Assembly (NCBI GenBank): GCA_017451505.1 | Contig: JAFTOF010000020.1 | Location: forward strand, 1-48,049 | Source: Clostridia bacterium | GTDB taxonomy: Bacteria; Bacillota; Clostridia; UMGS1883 | Direction: 5' to 3' | Length of the DNA: 48,049 nucleotides | The notes under the pieces: generated by a model | Seen by the model: the letters and a program-made list of their open reading frames with translations, nothing else | Databases searched by the model: none | What the model was told of the DNA's origin: nothing | Shown here: positions 7,727-16,839 of the stretch, in pieces | Layout of the letters: every line of letters begins with the position of its first letter | How positions within the stretch are numbered: position 1 is the stretch's first letter | Made by a program: the position numbers and the translations under genes

Positions 7727-9115
7727 ATGAAATTATATAACACTTTAACAAGGACAAAGGAAGAATTTAAACCCATAACCGAGGGCGAAGTAAAAATGTA
7801 TTCCTGCGGACCTACGGTTTACAACTACTTTCACTTGGGAAATGCACGCCCCTTTATCGTGTTTGACTGCCTCAGACAATTCCTTGAATACAGGGGATAT
7901 GATGTTAAGTTCGTGCAGAACTTCACAGATGTTGACGATAAGCTTATAAATAAAGCAAGAGAAGAAGGAACAACCGTTCCCGAAATCGCTGAAAAATATA
8001 TAAAAGAGTATTTTGTGGATGCCAAGGCTCTCGGAATTAAAGAGGCCACCGTCCATCCCAGAGCTACGGAAAATATCGATGCCATCATTGAAACTGTGTC
8101 CACTCTTATTAAGAAAGGGCACGCGTATGAGGTAGAGGGTGATGTGTATTTTTCCGTTGAAAGCTACAAGGACTACGGAAAGCTCAGTCATCAGCCTCTT
8201 GAAGACTTGGAAAGCGGTGTCCGCAAAGAGCTTGATGATAAAAAGCATCATCCCATGGACTTTGCTCTGTGGAAGAAGCGTAAGACCGATGACGAAATAG
8301 GCTGGGAAAGCCCTTGGGGAATCGGAAGACCGGGCTGGCACATTGAATGTACGGCAATGGTAAACAGATACCTTGGACATACCATTGATATACACAGCGG
8401 AGGATTTGACCTAATTTTCCCTCATCACGAAAATGAGATTGCACAGAGTGTTTGTGCAAACGGCACACCTTTTGCAAACTACTGGCTTCACAACGGCTTC
8501 ATAAACGTGAATAATGAAAAAATGAGTAAATCCCTCGGTAATTTCTTCACCGTGCGTGATATTGCCGCAAAGTATGACTACGAAGTAATTCGTTTCTTTA
8601 TGCTTTCGGCACACTACAGAAGTCCCATCAATTTCTGTGATGAGCTTATGGATGCGGCGAAAAACGGTCTTGAAAGAATTTATAATTGTGTTGACAATAT
8701 TGATTTCCTCATGAACAACGCCCCCGAAGGTGAAGCAGGTGACGAGATTAAGTCAGCGATGGAGGGCTATAAAAATAAATTTATTGCATCCATGGAGGAT
8801 GACCTTAATACTGCCGATGCCATATCTGCAATCTTTGAGGCAGTTCGCTATGCAAACACAATGCAAAATCCCAATAAGTCAGAGCTTCAGCTTGCAAAGG
8901 GTACAATCCTTGAGCTTGGTAATGTACTTGGACTTCTCAAGAATACACAGAAAGCAAGCCTTGATGAAGAAATAGAGGCACTGATTGCCGAGAGAACACA
9001 GGCAAGAAAAGATAAAAACTGGGCATTGGCTGACAAAATCCGTGACGACCTTAAGGCAAGAGGAATTGTACTTGAAGATACACCCGATGGTGTAAAATGG
9101 AAACTTGAAAAATAA
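7727..9115 (+). CDS. cysS: Cysteinyl-tRNA synthetase
   Basis: A 462-residue class I aminoacyl-tRNA synthetase that charges tRNA-Cys. The sequence shows CGPTVYNYFHLGNARPF (first Zn cysteine and the HIGH-type HLGN), GRPGWHIECTAM (second Zn Cys), HSGGFDLIFPHHENEIAQS (Zn His and Glu), and EKMSKSLGN (KMSKS loop). A DALR-type helical domain and the short C-terminal anticodon part end in KARGIVLEDTPDGVKWKLEK. Start ATG 7727 is six bases after AAAGGTG, a site that overlaps the end of cysE, so the two genes are probably coupled. Confidence 0.97.
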   Translation: MKLYNTLTRTKEEFKPITEGEVKMYSCGPTVYNYFHLGNARPFIVFDCLRQFLEYRGYDVKFVQNFTDVDDKLINKAREEGTTVPEIAEKYIKEYFVDAKALGIKEATVHPRATENIDAIIETVSTLIKKGHAYEVEGDVYFSVESYKDYGKLSHQPLEDLESGVRKELDDKKHHPMDFALWKKRKTDDEIGWESPWGIGRPGWHIECTAMVNRYLGHTIDIHSGGFDLIFPHHENEIAQSVCANGTPFANYWLHNGFINVNNEKMSKSLGNFFTVRDIAAKYDYEVIRFFMLSAHYRSPINFCDELMDAAKNGLERIYNCVDNIDFLMNNAPEGEAGDEIKSAMEGYKNKFIASMEDDLNTADAISAIFEAVRYANTMQNPNKSELQLAKGTILELGNVLGLLKNTQKASLDEEIEALIAERTQARKDKNWALADKIRDDLKARGIVLEDTPDGVKWKLEK

Positions 9116-9141
9116 AGTAATCAAAGTAAGGGAGCAGTTAT

Positions 9142-9549
9142 ATGCTGTTTAAAGCTGACAATATAAATCCCAAGGAATACAGTCCACTGGCTCTTGCATA
9201 TATCGGAGATACGGTTTATGACCTTTTTATCAGAACAAAGGTGCTGGAAAAGGGAAACCGCCACGTTACCGTAATGCACAAGGAGGCAGTAGGATTTGTT
9301 AAAGCACATTCCCAGTCGGTAAGTGCCTACGCCATAGAAGGGCATCTTACGGAAGATGAACAACGCATTCTAAAATGGGGGCGTAATGCCAAGAGTAATA
9401 CTACGCCGAAAAATGCCGATGTTACAGAGTATCGTATGGCAACAGGCTTTGAAACACTGATTGGATATTTATATCTTAGTAATGATATACAGCGTCTTGA
9501 GTTTTTGCTTGAAAAAGCTTACGAGGCGATTTTACAAACAAGTAATTAA
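9142..9549 (+). CDS. mrnC: Mini-ribonuclease III
   Basis: A 135-residue RNase III catalytic domain without a double-stranded RNA binding domain. LALAYIGDTVYDLFIRTKVL carries the catalytic acidic residues, with YRMATGFETLIGYLYL as the second acidic signature. In Bacillus this enzyme matures 23S rRNA ends. It follows cysS by 26 bases after GGGAGCAG, matching the known cysE-cysS-mrnC order. Confidence 0.93.
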   Translation: MLFKADNINPKEYSPLALAYIGDTVYDLFIRTKVLEKGNRHVTVMHKEAVGFVKAHSQSVSAYAIEGHLTEDEQRILKWGRNAKSNTTPKNADVTEYRMATGFETLIGYLYLSNDIQRLEFLLEKAYEAILQTSN

Positions 9550-9574
9550 TTTTAACATAGGAGTGATTGTCTAA

Positions 9575-10408
9575 ATGAAAAATTCTACCAAAATCCATGC
9601 GTATAAAGCAAGAAAGCTTGCTTTAGAGGGTATTTACAATGCCGCATCGGGACATCCTGGCGGAAGCCTTTCCATAGCAGATATATTGGCTGTTCTTTAC
9701 TTTGAAAAGATGAATATTGACCCCGAAAACCCAAAAATGGCGGATCGTGACAGACTTGTTCTTTCCAAGGGGCATTGTGCACCCATTCTCTACGCTATGC
9801 TGGCAGAACGCGGATTTTTCTCTACAGACCTCTGTTCTACACTCCGCAGAGCGGACAGCATTTTACAGGGCCATCCCGACATGAAAGGCGTTCCCGGTGT
9901 GGATATGTCTACAGGTTCTCTCGGACAGGGAATCTCAGCAGCAAACGGTATGGCACTTTCAGCTAAGCTTGATGGTAAGGATTTTAAGGTTTACGCAATC
10001 CTTGGTGACGGTGAAATTGAAGAAGGTCAGGTGTGGGAGGCTGCAATGTTTGCAGCACATTACAAGCTTGATAATCTTGTAGCAATCCTTGATTTTAACG
10101 GACTTCAGATTGACGGTGACATCCGTGAAGTTATGAATTCCACACCTATCGATAAGAAGTTTGAAGCATTTAACTGGAATGTAATTACAATAGACGGACA
10201 CGATTACGACCAGATTAGAAATGCAATCGAAGAAGCTCATAAGGTAGAGGGTAAACCCTCCATTATCATCGCAAAGTGTGTTAAGGGTAAGGGCGTATCC
10301 TTTATGGAAAACCAGGCAGGCTGGCATGGTGCTGCTCCCAACAAGGAACAGTTCGAGCAGGCTATTAGTGAGCTTGATGAAGCACTCAGTGCTCTTGAAA
10401 CCGAATAA
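9575..10408 (+). CDS. Transketolase, N-terminal (TPP-binding) subunit
   Basis: A 277-residue protein equal to the first half of transketolase. Motifs are ASGHPGGSLSIADILAVLYF, LSKGHCAPILYAML, DMSTGSLGQGISAANGMALS, and the TPP/Mg motif ILGDGEIEEGQVWEAAMFA...LDFNGLQIDG. The enzyme moves two-carbon units in the pentose phosphate pathway. The split form, with separate N and C subunits, is common in Clostridia. AGGAGTGAT precedes the start. The C-terminal subunit follows 18 bases later. Confidence 0.93.
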   Translation: MKNSTKIHAYKARKLALEGIYNAASGHPGGSLSIADILAVLYFEKMNIDPENPKMADRDRLVLSKGHCAPILYAMLAERGFFSTDLCSTLRRADSILQGHPDMKGVPGVDMSTGSLGQGISAANGMALSAKLDGKDFKVYAILGDGEIEEGQVWEAAMFAAHYKLDNLVAILDFNGLQIDGDIREVMNSTPIDKKFEAFNWNVITIDGHDYDQIRNAIEEAHKVEGKPSIIIAKCVKGKGVSFMENQAGWHGAAPNKEQFEQAISELDEALSALETE

Positions 10409-10426
10409 GAAAGGAATGTGAAAGAT

Positions 10427-11377
10427 ATGGCTATAGGTGATAAAAAAGCAACTCGTGAGAGCTACGGTATGGCACTTGCACAGCTTGGAGAAAAATATGA
10501 TATTGTTGTAATGGATGCTGACCTTTCCAAATCAACAAAGACAGATACATTTAAGAAGAAATTCCCTGAAAGATTTATTAATACAGGTATAGCCGAGGGT
10601 AATATGCTTTCAACGGCTGCGGGTATTGCAAGCACAGGAAAGATTGTTTTTGCAAGCTCCTTTGCAATGTTTGCGGCAGGCCGTGCATTTGAACAGATTC
10701 GTAATTCTATCGGTTATCCGCACCTTAACGTGAAAATCGGTGCAACGCACGCAGGTATCAGTGTTGGTGAAGACGGTGCAACTCACCAGTGCCTTGAGGA
10801 TATGGGAATTATGCGTACAATCCCCGGTATGGTAATCATCAACCCTGCTGACCATGTTGAGGCAACGGCGGCTGTGGAAGCGGCAGTTAAATATGACGGA
10901 CCTGTTTATCTTCGTTTTGGAAGACTTCCTGTTCCGCAGATATTTGATGAAAATACATATAAGTTTGAAATAGGTAAGGGCGTACAGCTTGCAGAGGGCA
11001 AGGATGCCACAATCATTGCCACAGGACTTATGGTGCCTTATGCAATGGAAGCAAGAGAGCTTCTTAAAAATGACGGAATTGATGCGGCAGTAATCAATAT
11101 TCATACAATTAAGCCCATTGACCGTGATATAATTGAAAAAGCGGCTCGCGAAACAGGTGCTATCGTTACCGCCGAGGAGCATAATGTTAACTGTGGACTT
11201 GGCAGTGCAGTGGCAGAGGTTCTTTGTGAAACCTGCCCCGTTCCCATGCTCAGAGTGGGCACACAGGACGTATTCGGTAAGAGCGGTAAGCCCTACGAGC
11301 TTCTTAAGGAATACGGTCTTTCTGCAGAAAATATTGCAGAGAACGTAAAGAAAGCAATAGCCTTGAAAACACGATAA
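10427..11377 (+). CDS. Transketolase, C-terminal subunit
   Basis: A 316-residue protein with the pyrimidine-binding and C-terminal domains of transketolase. It includes VVMDADLSKSTKTDTFKKKFPERFINTGIAEGNML (catalytic Glu in GIAEGNM), FAMFAAGRAFEQIRNSI, GATHAGISVGEDGATHQCLED and DRDIIEKAARETGAIVTAEEH. It pairs with the N-terminal subunit to form the active site. I prefer ATG 10427; the GTG at 10418 sits too close to AAGGAA (10411-10416). Confidence 0.92.
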   Translation: MAIGDKKATRESYGMALAQLGEKYDIVVMDADLSKSTKTDTFKKKFPERFINTGIAEGNMLSTAAGIASTGKIVFASSFAMFAAGRAFEQIRNSIGYPHLNVKIGATHAGISVGEDGATHQCLEDMGIMRTIPGMVIINPADHVEATAAVEAAVKYDGPVYLRFGRLPVPQIFDENTYKFEIGKGVQLAEGKDATIIATGLMVPYAMEARELLKNDGIDAAVINIHTIKPIDRDIIEKAARETGAIVTAEEHNVNCGLGSAVAEVLCETCPVPMLRVGTQDVFGKSGKPYELLKEYGLSAENIAENVKKAIALKTR

Positions 11378-11379
11378 AA

Positions 11380-11400
11380 ATAATTCCAAAGGGGAATTAT
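11380..11400 (+). promoter_or_regulatory. Hairpin enclosing the pcrA ribosome binding site
   Basis: ATAATTCC (11380-11387) pairs perfectly with GGAATTAT (11393-11400) around AAAGG. The AAAGGGG site of pcrA lies in the loop and the start of the 3' arm, five bases or so before ATG 11405. Confidence 0.5.
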
Positions 11401-11404
11401 ACCG

Positions 11405-13582
11405 ATGAATGAGCTTTTAGAAAAGTTAAATAAACCTCAGAGAGAGGCCGTTGAACATATCAACGGTCCTCTTTTGGTGTTAGCAGGTGCAGGAAGCGGT
11501 AAGACGAGAGTGCTGACGCATCGTATCGCATATATGATTCAGGAAAAAGGAATTTCACCGTGGAGTATTCTTGCAATTACCTTTACGAATAAAGCCGCAC
11601 GTGAAATGCTGCAGCGTGTGGAAAATCTTATCGGTGCTGTTGCGAATGACATGTGGGTAAGGACATTTCACTCCGCTTGTGTAAGAATTTTACGCCGTGA
11701 TATTGACCGCATAGGCTATGATACACGTTTTAATATTATTGACAGTGATGACCAGAAATCACTCGTTAAAGAATGCCTTAAGGAGCTTGGTTTTGATGAA
11801 AAACAACTTCCGCCAAGAAGTGTTTTGAGCGAGATTTCCCATGCAAAGGACAATCTTTTAACCCCTGAAAAGTACACACTTGACTATGCGGACGATTACA
11901 GAAAAAAACAAATCGCCCGTGTGTATTCGCTATATCAGCACAAGTTAAGGACTGCAAACGACCTTGACTTTGATGATTTGATTATGCTGACGGTAAGGCT
12001 TTTCGAGGAAAATGAGGACGTGCTTGAATTTTACCGCAATAAATTTAAGTATGTGCTTGTGGATGAGTTTCAGGATACAAACAAGGCACAAAATGAACTG
12101 GTAATACTGCTTGCTGGAAACCACCGTAATCTTTGCGTTGTAGGTGACGATGACCAAAGTATTTATAAGTTCCGAGGTACTGATATTTCAAATATTCTTG
12201 ATTTTGAGAAAGCTTTTCCAGAAAGCAGAGTGATACGCCTTGAACAAAATTATCGTTCAACGCAGAATATCCTTGATGCGGCAAACAGCGTGATTAAGAA
12301 TAATTACGGAAGAAAGGGTAAAAAGCTCTGGACTGATAAAGGTGAGGGCGAAAAAATTAATGTTTATAAAGCGGCTAACGAATATGAGGAAGCAAGCTTT
12401 ATTGCAGAAAAAATTGCACAAATGGTGCGTGACGGTTACAGCTATAACGATATGGCGGTACTCTACCGTGCAAATGCGTCATCACGAATTCTGGAGGAAG
12501 TATTTATGCGTAAAGCACTTCCGTACAGGGTTCTTTCGGGGCTTCGTTTCTATGACAGAAAAGAAATCCGTGATATGATTGCGTATTTAAGGCTTATAAA
12601 GAACCCCGATGATGATATCAGTCTTAAAAGAATTATAAATACACCGTCGAGAAAAATAGGAAAGGTTACTCTAGATAAAATTTCCGCCTTGGCTGAAAGA
12701 GAAAACTCGAGCATGCTTAGAGCAATCGGAAATAACAGAGAGGTTGTTAACGCCTCGGCAGTAGAATTTTTCGACCTTATTGAAAGCTTACGTGAATTTT
12801 CCCAAAACAACTCCTTGGGTGATTTTGTAAATGAGGTGTTTGAAAAATCGGGTTATCGAGCCTTTCTTGAAACAGATGAAAAGGGCGAAGAACGCACAGA
12901 TAATGTGTACGAGCTTATAAACGGTGCTTCAAATTACGAAGACAACAACGAAGATGCCACGTTCCTTGATTATATGGATAATCTGGCTCTTATCAGCGAT
13001 ATAGACAATTATGATGAGGACTTGGAAGCGGCGGTATTTATGACTTTGCATGCCGCAAAAGGATTGGAATTTCCTGTGGTATTTATCTGTGGTTTTGATG
13101 AGGGGATTTTTCCCAATATGGCAAGCTGCTATAATAGTGAGGAATTAGAGGAAGAACGAAGACTGTGTTACGTGGGAATCACAAGGGCGAGAGAGGTTCT
13201 TTTTGTTACGACGGCACAAAGCAGAATGCTTTATGGCAAAACCTCAGTGTATAAGCCGTCAAGGTTTTTAGATGAAATCCCGTCCGAGCTTCTTGATATT
13301 ACCGATAATACTCCAAAACCAAAGGAATCGTGGCTTCCCGAAAACGATAACAACCGCTTCTCATATATCCCCGAAAGCTCACTGTTTGGTAATAAACCAA
13401 CCACTCCTGAAGTAAAGGGCGAGATATTTAAAGCGGGTGACGTTGTATTCCATAAGAAATTCGGCAAAGGCATCGTGATTGACGCTACTCCTGTGGGAAA
13501 TGACGTGCATTATGAAATCGCCTTTGAAAGCGTAGGAACAAAAAATCTTTTGGGGCTTTATGCAAAGCTTCAGAAAGCGTGA
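11405..13582 (+). CDS. pcrA: ATP-dependent DNA helicase PcrA/UvrD
   Basis: A 725-residue superfamily 1A 3'-5' helicase for repair and replication fork maintenance. Visible motifs: Q motif LNKPQREAV; Walker A LAGAGSGKT; motif Ia ITFTNKAAREM; Walker B VDEFQDTN; motif III VVGDDDQSIYKFRGTD; motif IV LEQNYRST; motif V TLHAAKGLEFPVVF; motif VI RRLCYVGITRARE. The C-terminal FKAGDVVFHKKFGKGIVI segment is the Tudor-like domain through which PcrA binds RNA polymerase. Length matches PcrA of Firmicutes. It is followed with only a five-base gap by a methyltransferase gene. Confidence 0.95.
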   Translation: MNELLEKLNKPQREAVEHINGPLLVLAGAGSGKTRVLTHRIAYMIQEKGISPWSILAITFTNKAAREMLQRVENLIGAVANDMWVRTFHSACVRILRRDIDRIGYDTRFNIIDSDDQKSLVKECLKELGFDEKQLPPRSVLSEISHAKDNLLTPEKYTLDYADDYRKKQIARVYSLYQHKLRTANDLDFDDLIMLTVRLFEENEDVLEFYRNKFKYVLVDEFQDTNKAQNELVILLAGNHRNLCVVGDDDQSIYKFRGTDISNILDFEKAFPESRVIRLEQNYRSTQNILDAANSVIKNNYGRKGKKLWTDKGEGEKINVYKAANEYEEASFIAEKIAQMVRDGYSYNDMAVLYRANASSRILEEVFMRKALPYRVLSGLRFYDRKEIRDMIAYLRLIKNPDDDISLKRIINTPSRKIGKVTLDKISALAERENSSMLRAIGNNREVVNASAVEFFDLIESLREFSQNNSLGDFVNEVFEKSGYRAFLETDEKGEERTDNVYELINGASNYEDNNEDATFLDYMDNLALISDIDNYDEDLEAAVFMTLHAAKGLEFPVVFICGFDEGIFPNMASCYNSEELEEERRLCYVGITRAREVLFVTTAQSRMLYGKTSVYKPSRFLDEIPSELLDITDNTPKPKESWLPENDNNRFSYIPESSLFGNKPTTPEVKGEIFKAGDVVFHKKFGKGIVIDATPVGNDVHYEIAFESVGTKNLLGLYAKLQKA

Positions 13583-13587
13583 TAATT

Positions 13588-14328
13588 ATGTATAATGAGT
13601 TTGCTTATTTATACGATAAATTAATAAACGATGTTGACTATAAAAGCTGGGTAGACTATTATTTTAAAATATTTCAGCGTTACGGCCTTAAGCCCAAACT
13701 CGGGCTTGACCTTGGATGCGGAACAGGGAATATGACTGTAGAGCTTGCAAAACGCGGCATAGAAATGACAGGTGTGGACTTGTCGGAAGATATGCTTATG
13801 GTGGCAAGGGAAAAGTCAGAGGGGCTGGATATATTATATCTCAATCAGGATATGGCGGAGTTTGAGCTTTACGGGACTGTGGATTTTGTTATTTCAAGCC
13901 TTGATTGCATAAACTATGTCACGGATAAGCGTGAGCTTCTTCGTGTGTTTAAGCTTGTAAATAATTACCTTGATCCCGGCGGGCTTTTTATCTTTGATAT
14001 TAATACTTCTTATAAGCTTGAGAATGTAATAGGGAACAACACATTTGTGATTGAAGATGACAATGTTTTCTTCACATGGCAGAATGAATATGACAAAAAG
14101 AAAAAAATCTGCGATTTTTACCTGACATTCTTCTGCAAGGAGGGTAACGGATATACAAGGTTTGACGAGCAGCACAGTGAACGTGCCTATGAAATAGATG
14201 AGATTAAAACGCTGATTGAAAGTTCGGGCATGAAACTACTCAAGGTGTATAACTCTCTTAGCTTTGACAATCCTAAGAAAAACAGTGAAAGAGTATTTTT
14301 TGTCGCTCAGGAACAGGGGAAAAGATAA
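13588..14328 (+). CDS. Class I SAM-dependent methyltransferase
   Basis: A 246-residue Rossmann-fold methyltransferase. LGLDLGCGTGNMTVELAKRG is motif I, GVDLSEDMLMVA motif II and VDFVISSLDCINYV motif III. The N-terminal YNEFAYLYDKLINDVDYKSW is typical of a group of Firmicutes methyltransferases of unknown substrate. I start at ATG 13588, five bases after the pcrA stop; GTG 13579 would overlap pcrA. The TAA/ATG junction with the next gene overlaps by one base, so it belongs to the same operon. The target molecule cannot be told. Confidence 0.85.
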   Translation: MYNEFAYLYDKLINDVDYKSWVDYYFKIFQRYGLKPKLGLDLGCGTGNMTVELAKRGIEMTGVDLSEDMLMVAREKSEGLDILYLNQDMAEFELYGTVDFVISSLDCINYVTDKRELLRVFKLVNNYLDPGGLFIFDINTSYKLENVIGNNTFVIEDDNVFFTWQNEYDKKKKICDFYLTFFCKEGNGYTRFDEQHSERAYEIDEIKTLIESSGMKLLKVYNSLSFDNPKKNSERVFFVAQEQGKR

Positions 14329-15551
14329 TGATTGTAGTTATAGGCGGAGGAGCCGCAGGAATGATGGCGGCAATCTCGGCAGCACAGGAGGGTGCAAGCG
14401 TCACCCTGATAGAAAAGAATAAGGATTTGGGAAAAAAGCTCCGCATAACGGGAAAGGGAAGATGCAACGTTACAAATGGCTGCGATACTGAGGAAATTTT
14501 TGAAAACATTCCCACAAATCGCAATTTTCTCTACAGTGCAATATATACCTTCTCAAATTTTGACACCATGAATTTCTTTGAGCAGTGCGGTGTTAAGTTA
14601 AAGGAGGAGAGGGGAGCACGTATTTTTCCGCAAAGTGATAATGCAGCGGATATAGTAAATGCCCTCAAAAATAAACTCATAGAACTTAATGTAAAGGTTA
14701 TTGGCGGAAAAGTTGTCGAAATTCTTACCGAAAAAGGTCAGGTAAAAGGCGTGAAAACTGAAACTTCAACAATATTTTGCCGCAGCGTCATATTGGCAAC
14801 AGGGGGCAAGAGCTATCCGCAGACAGGCTCTACCGGTGACGGATATGCACTTGCACAAAAGACAGGTCACACCATTACAAAGATTAAACCTGCCCTTGTT
14901 CCCTTGGAAACGGTGGAAAGTACGAACGCCTTAATGGGACTTTCATTAAAAAACATTTCAGTTTGTGTGTTTGATAAAAAGGGCAAAAAGAAGTTTACCG
15001 ATTTTGGAGAAATGCTTTTTACCCATTTTGGATTAACAGGTCCTGTAATTCTTTCGTCCAGCAGTCATATGGAAGAAAACCCTGAGGGAATGCGTGTAGA
15101 AATTGACCTGAAACCGGCACTTGATACTGATACTCTTGACAAAAGAATACTGCGTGACTTTGAAAAATACCAAAATAAAAATTTTGAAAATTCACTTTCC
15201 GATTTACTTCCGTCAAAGATGATTGACTATATTGTGAAAAAATCGGGAATAGATCCATATAAAAAGGTAAACAGTATTACTAAAGAGGAGAGAAAAAATC
15301 TTCTTAATCTTTTAAAGCATCTTACTTTTACCGTTAAATCATACCGCCCCGTATCCGAAGCAATTATAACAAGCGGCGGAGTAAATGTGAAAGAAATTAA
15401 CGCATCTACAATGGAAAGCAAGATTGTAAAGGGACTTTACTTTGCAGGTGAAATTATAGATGTTGATGCCTATACAGGCGGATTTAATCTGCAAATAGCA
15501 TTTTCCACGGGACATCTCGCAGGAAAAAATGCCGCAGAGAATAATAGTTAA
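14328..15551 (+). CDS. NAD(P)/FAD-dependent oxidoreductase, BaiN/HI0933 family
   Basis: A 407-residue flavoprotein. It has the dinucleotide motif VIGGGAAGMMAAISAAQEGA, then the family signature LGKKLRITGKGRCNVTN, the ATGGKSYPQTGSTGDGYALA loop, and a C-terminal GLYFAGEIIDVDAYTGGFNL FAD-binding end. Members include BaiN, linked to bile acid dehydroxylation, but most have no known substrate. The family name should not be read as evidence for bile acid activity. It begins on the last base of the upstream methyltransferase stop codon. Confidence 0.88.
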   Translation: MIVVIGGGAAGMMAAISAAQEGASVTLIEKNKDLGKKLRITGKGRCNVTNGCDTEEIFENIPTNRNFLYSAIYTFSNFDTMNFFEQCGVKLKEERGARIFPQSDNAADIVNALKNKLIELNVKVIGGKVVEILTEKGQVKGVKTETSTIFCRSVILATGGKSYPQTGSTGDGYALAQKTGHTITKIKPALVPLETVESTNALMGLSLKNISVCVFDKKGKKKFTDFGEMLFTHFGLTGPVILSSSSHMEENPEGMRVEIDLKPALDTDTLDKRILRDFEKYQNKNFENSLSDLLPSKMIDYIVKKSGIDPYKKVNSITKEERKNLLNLLKHLTFTVKSYRPVSEAIITSGGVNVKEINASTMESKIVKGLYFAGEIIDVDAYTGGFNLQIAFSTGHLAGKNAAENNS

Positions 15552-15566
15552 AATTTAACAAGTTCA

Positions 15567-15596
15567 AGGCATATTGGGCTGGACTCCCTTATGCCT
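15567..15596 (+). promoter_or_regulatory. Hairpin directly before the cmk ribosome site
   Basis: AGGCATA (15567-15573) pairs with TATGCCT (15590-15596). An inner GGG/CCC pair extends the stem through a small internal loop. It ends one base before AAGGAGGAAGAG, the Shine-Dalgarno sequence of cmk. It has no U-run, so it is not a normal terminator. Confidence 0.5.
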
Positions 15597-15610
15597 AAGG
15601 AGGAAGAGTT

Positions 15611-16276
15611 ATGACGAAAATCGCTATCGACGGTCCTGCAGGAGCGGGAAAAAGCACCATTTCAAAGAAAGTGGCAAAAGAGCTTGGATATGTGTATATT
15701 GACACGGGTGCAATGTACCGTGCAGTAGGTCTTAAAGCTGTAAGAATGGGAATTGATACTAAGGACGAAAAGGGTGTTACATCAATTCTGCCTGACCTTG
15801 ACATTGACATCAGGCACGAGGGCGTGGAGCAGCAAATTTATCTTGACGGAGAAAATGTTTCCGATAAAATCCGCACTCCCGAAATTTCCATGGCGGCAAG
15901 TAACGTTTCTGCAATTGGTGCGGTAAGAACAGCTCTTGTTGATATGCAAAGAAAGCTTGCCAAAAACCACGATGTCGTTATGGACGGACGTGATATTGCA
16001 ACTTTCGTACTTCCCGATGCAGAGGTTAAAATTTTTCTTACAGCGTCAGTTGAAGCTCGTGCTGCAAGGAGATACAGGGAACTAATTGAAAAAGGCGAGA
16101 GTGTGTCGCTTGAAGATGTTAAAGCTGAAATGATACAAAGAGATAAGAATGACTCTACCCGCAAAGTGTCACCGCTCAAGGTAGCTGATGATGCAACGGT
16201 TATTGATAACTCCGACCTTAGCTTGGAGGAATCGGTTAAAAACGTGGTAGAATTTATAAGGAGCAAAATCTCATGA
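15611..16276 (+). CDS. cmk: Cytidylate kinase
   Basis: A 221-residue nucleoside monophosphate kinase making CDP and dCDP from CMP and dCMP. The P-loop AIDGPAGAGKSTISK, YIDTGAMYRAVGLKAVRMG, VVMDGRDIATFVLPDAEVKI and RDKNDSTRKVSPLKVADDA are diagnostic. A strong AAGGAGGAAGAG site precedes the ATG. Its end overlaps plsC by four bases, starting the conserved clostridial cmk-plsC-ispH/rpsA cluster. Confidence 0.96.
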   Translation: MTKIAIDGPAGAGKSTISKKVAKELGYVYIDTGAMYRAVGLKAVRMGIDTKDEKGVTSILPDLDIDIRHEGVEQQIYLDGENVSDKIRTPEISMAASNVSAIGAVRTALVDMQRKLAKNHDVVMDGRDIATFVLPDAEVKIFLTASVEARAARRYRELIEKGESVSLEDVKAEMIQRDKNDSTRKVSPLKVADDATVIDNSDLSLEESVKNVVEFIRSKIS

Positions 16277-16839
16277 GTTTTTACAGAATAGCAGTAAAAT
16301 GTGCAGGCGGAGTATTTAAAGTATTTCTCCTGTCCAAAGCCAACGGAAAAGAAAATATCCCCTGTGAAGGACCATTCCTTTTGTGTGCAAACCACCGAAG
16401 CTATAAGGACCCCATTTTGATTGCGGCGGGGTGTAAACGCGACCTTACCTTCATGGCAAAAGAGGAACTTTTCAAAAAGCCTGGTTTAGGCTGGCTTATT
16501 AAAAAGCTTGGTGCATTCCCCATTAAACGAGGCAGGGGGGATGCCGCTGCAGTTATGGCAACCCTTAAAATTATGAAAAAAGGAGAGCCAACATTAATTT
16601 TCCCTGAAGGCACAAGAATGAAAAAAGGAGAGCGAAAACAGATAAATTCAGGTATAATAAGGCTTGCGTTACAGTCGAACGTTCCTATATTACCCGCCTT
16701 TGTCGGTGCGAACAGAGTTACATACGGGAAACCGATATCCTATGCTGAGTATGCCGAGCAGGCACAGAACGGGGAAGCTATGCAGCGTCTTGCAGATGAA
16801 CTTATGGATACCATCTATGCTTTGGGTGAAAAGAAATGA
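16273..16839 (+). CDS. plsC: 1-acyl-sn-glycerol-3-phosphate acyltransferase
   Basis: A 188-residue acyltransferase that makes phosphatidic acid from lysophosphatidic acid at the membrane. The NHRSYKDP block is the HxxxxD catalytic motif, GAFPIKRGRGDAAAV is block II and LIFPEGTRMKKGE is block III. The N-terminus has one short hydrophobic patch (FLLCANH lies just after it). It overlaps cmk and ispH/S1 by four bases each, indicating tight coupling. Confidence 0.92.
   Translation: MSFYRIAVKCAGGVFKVFLLSKANGKENIPCEGPFLLCANHRSYKDPILIAAGCKRDLTFMAKEELFKKPGLGWLIKKLGAFPIKRGRGDAAAVMATLKIMKKGEPTLIFPEGTRMKKGERKQINSGIIRLALQSNVPILPAFVGANRVTYGKPISYAEYAEQAQNGEAMQRLADELMDTIYALGEKK

Noticed and set aside
7745..8395. 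Long minus-strand frame in cysS
   Set aside because: Antisense shadow of cysS; no ribosome site or family pattern.
9575..11377. Split transketolase as a frameshifted gene
   Set aside because: Each half has its own ribosome site and start; the split form is common in Clostridia.
10610..11389. 259-codon minus-strand frame in the transketolase C-terminal gene
   Set aside because: Cysteine- and Asn-rich composition typical of an antisense reading; the sense gene is certain.
14328..15551. Bile acid dehydroxylation gene (BaiN)
   Set aside because: The family is broad and no other bai gene is near; substrate cannot be inferred.
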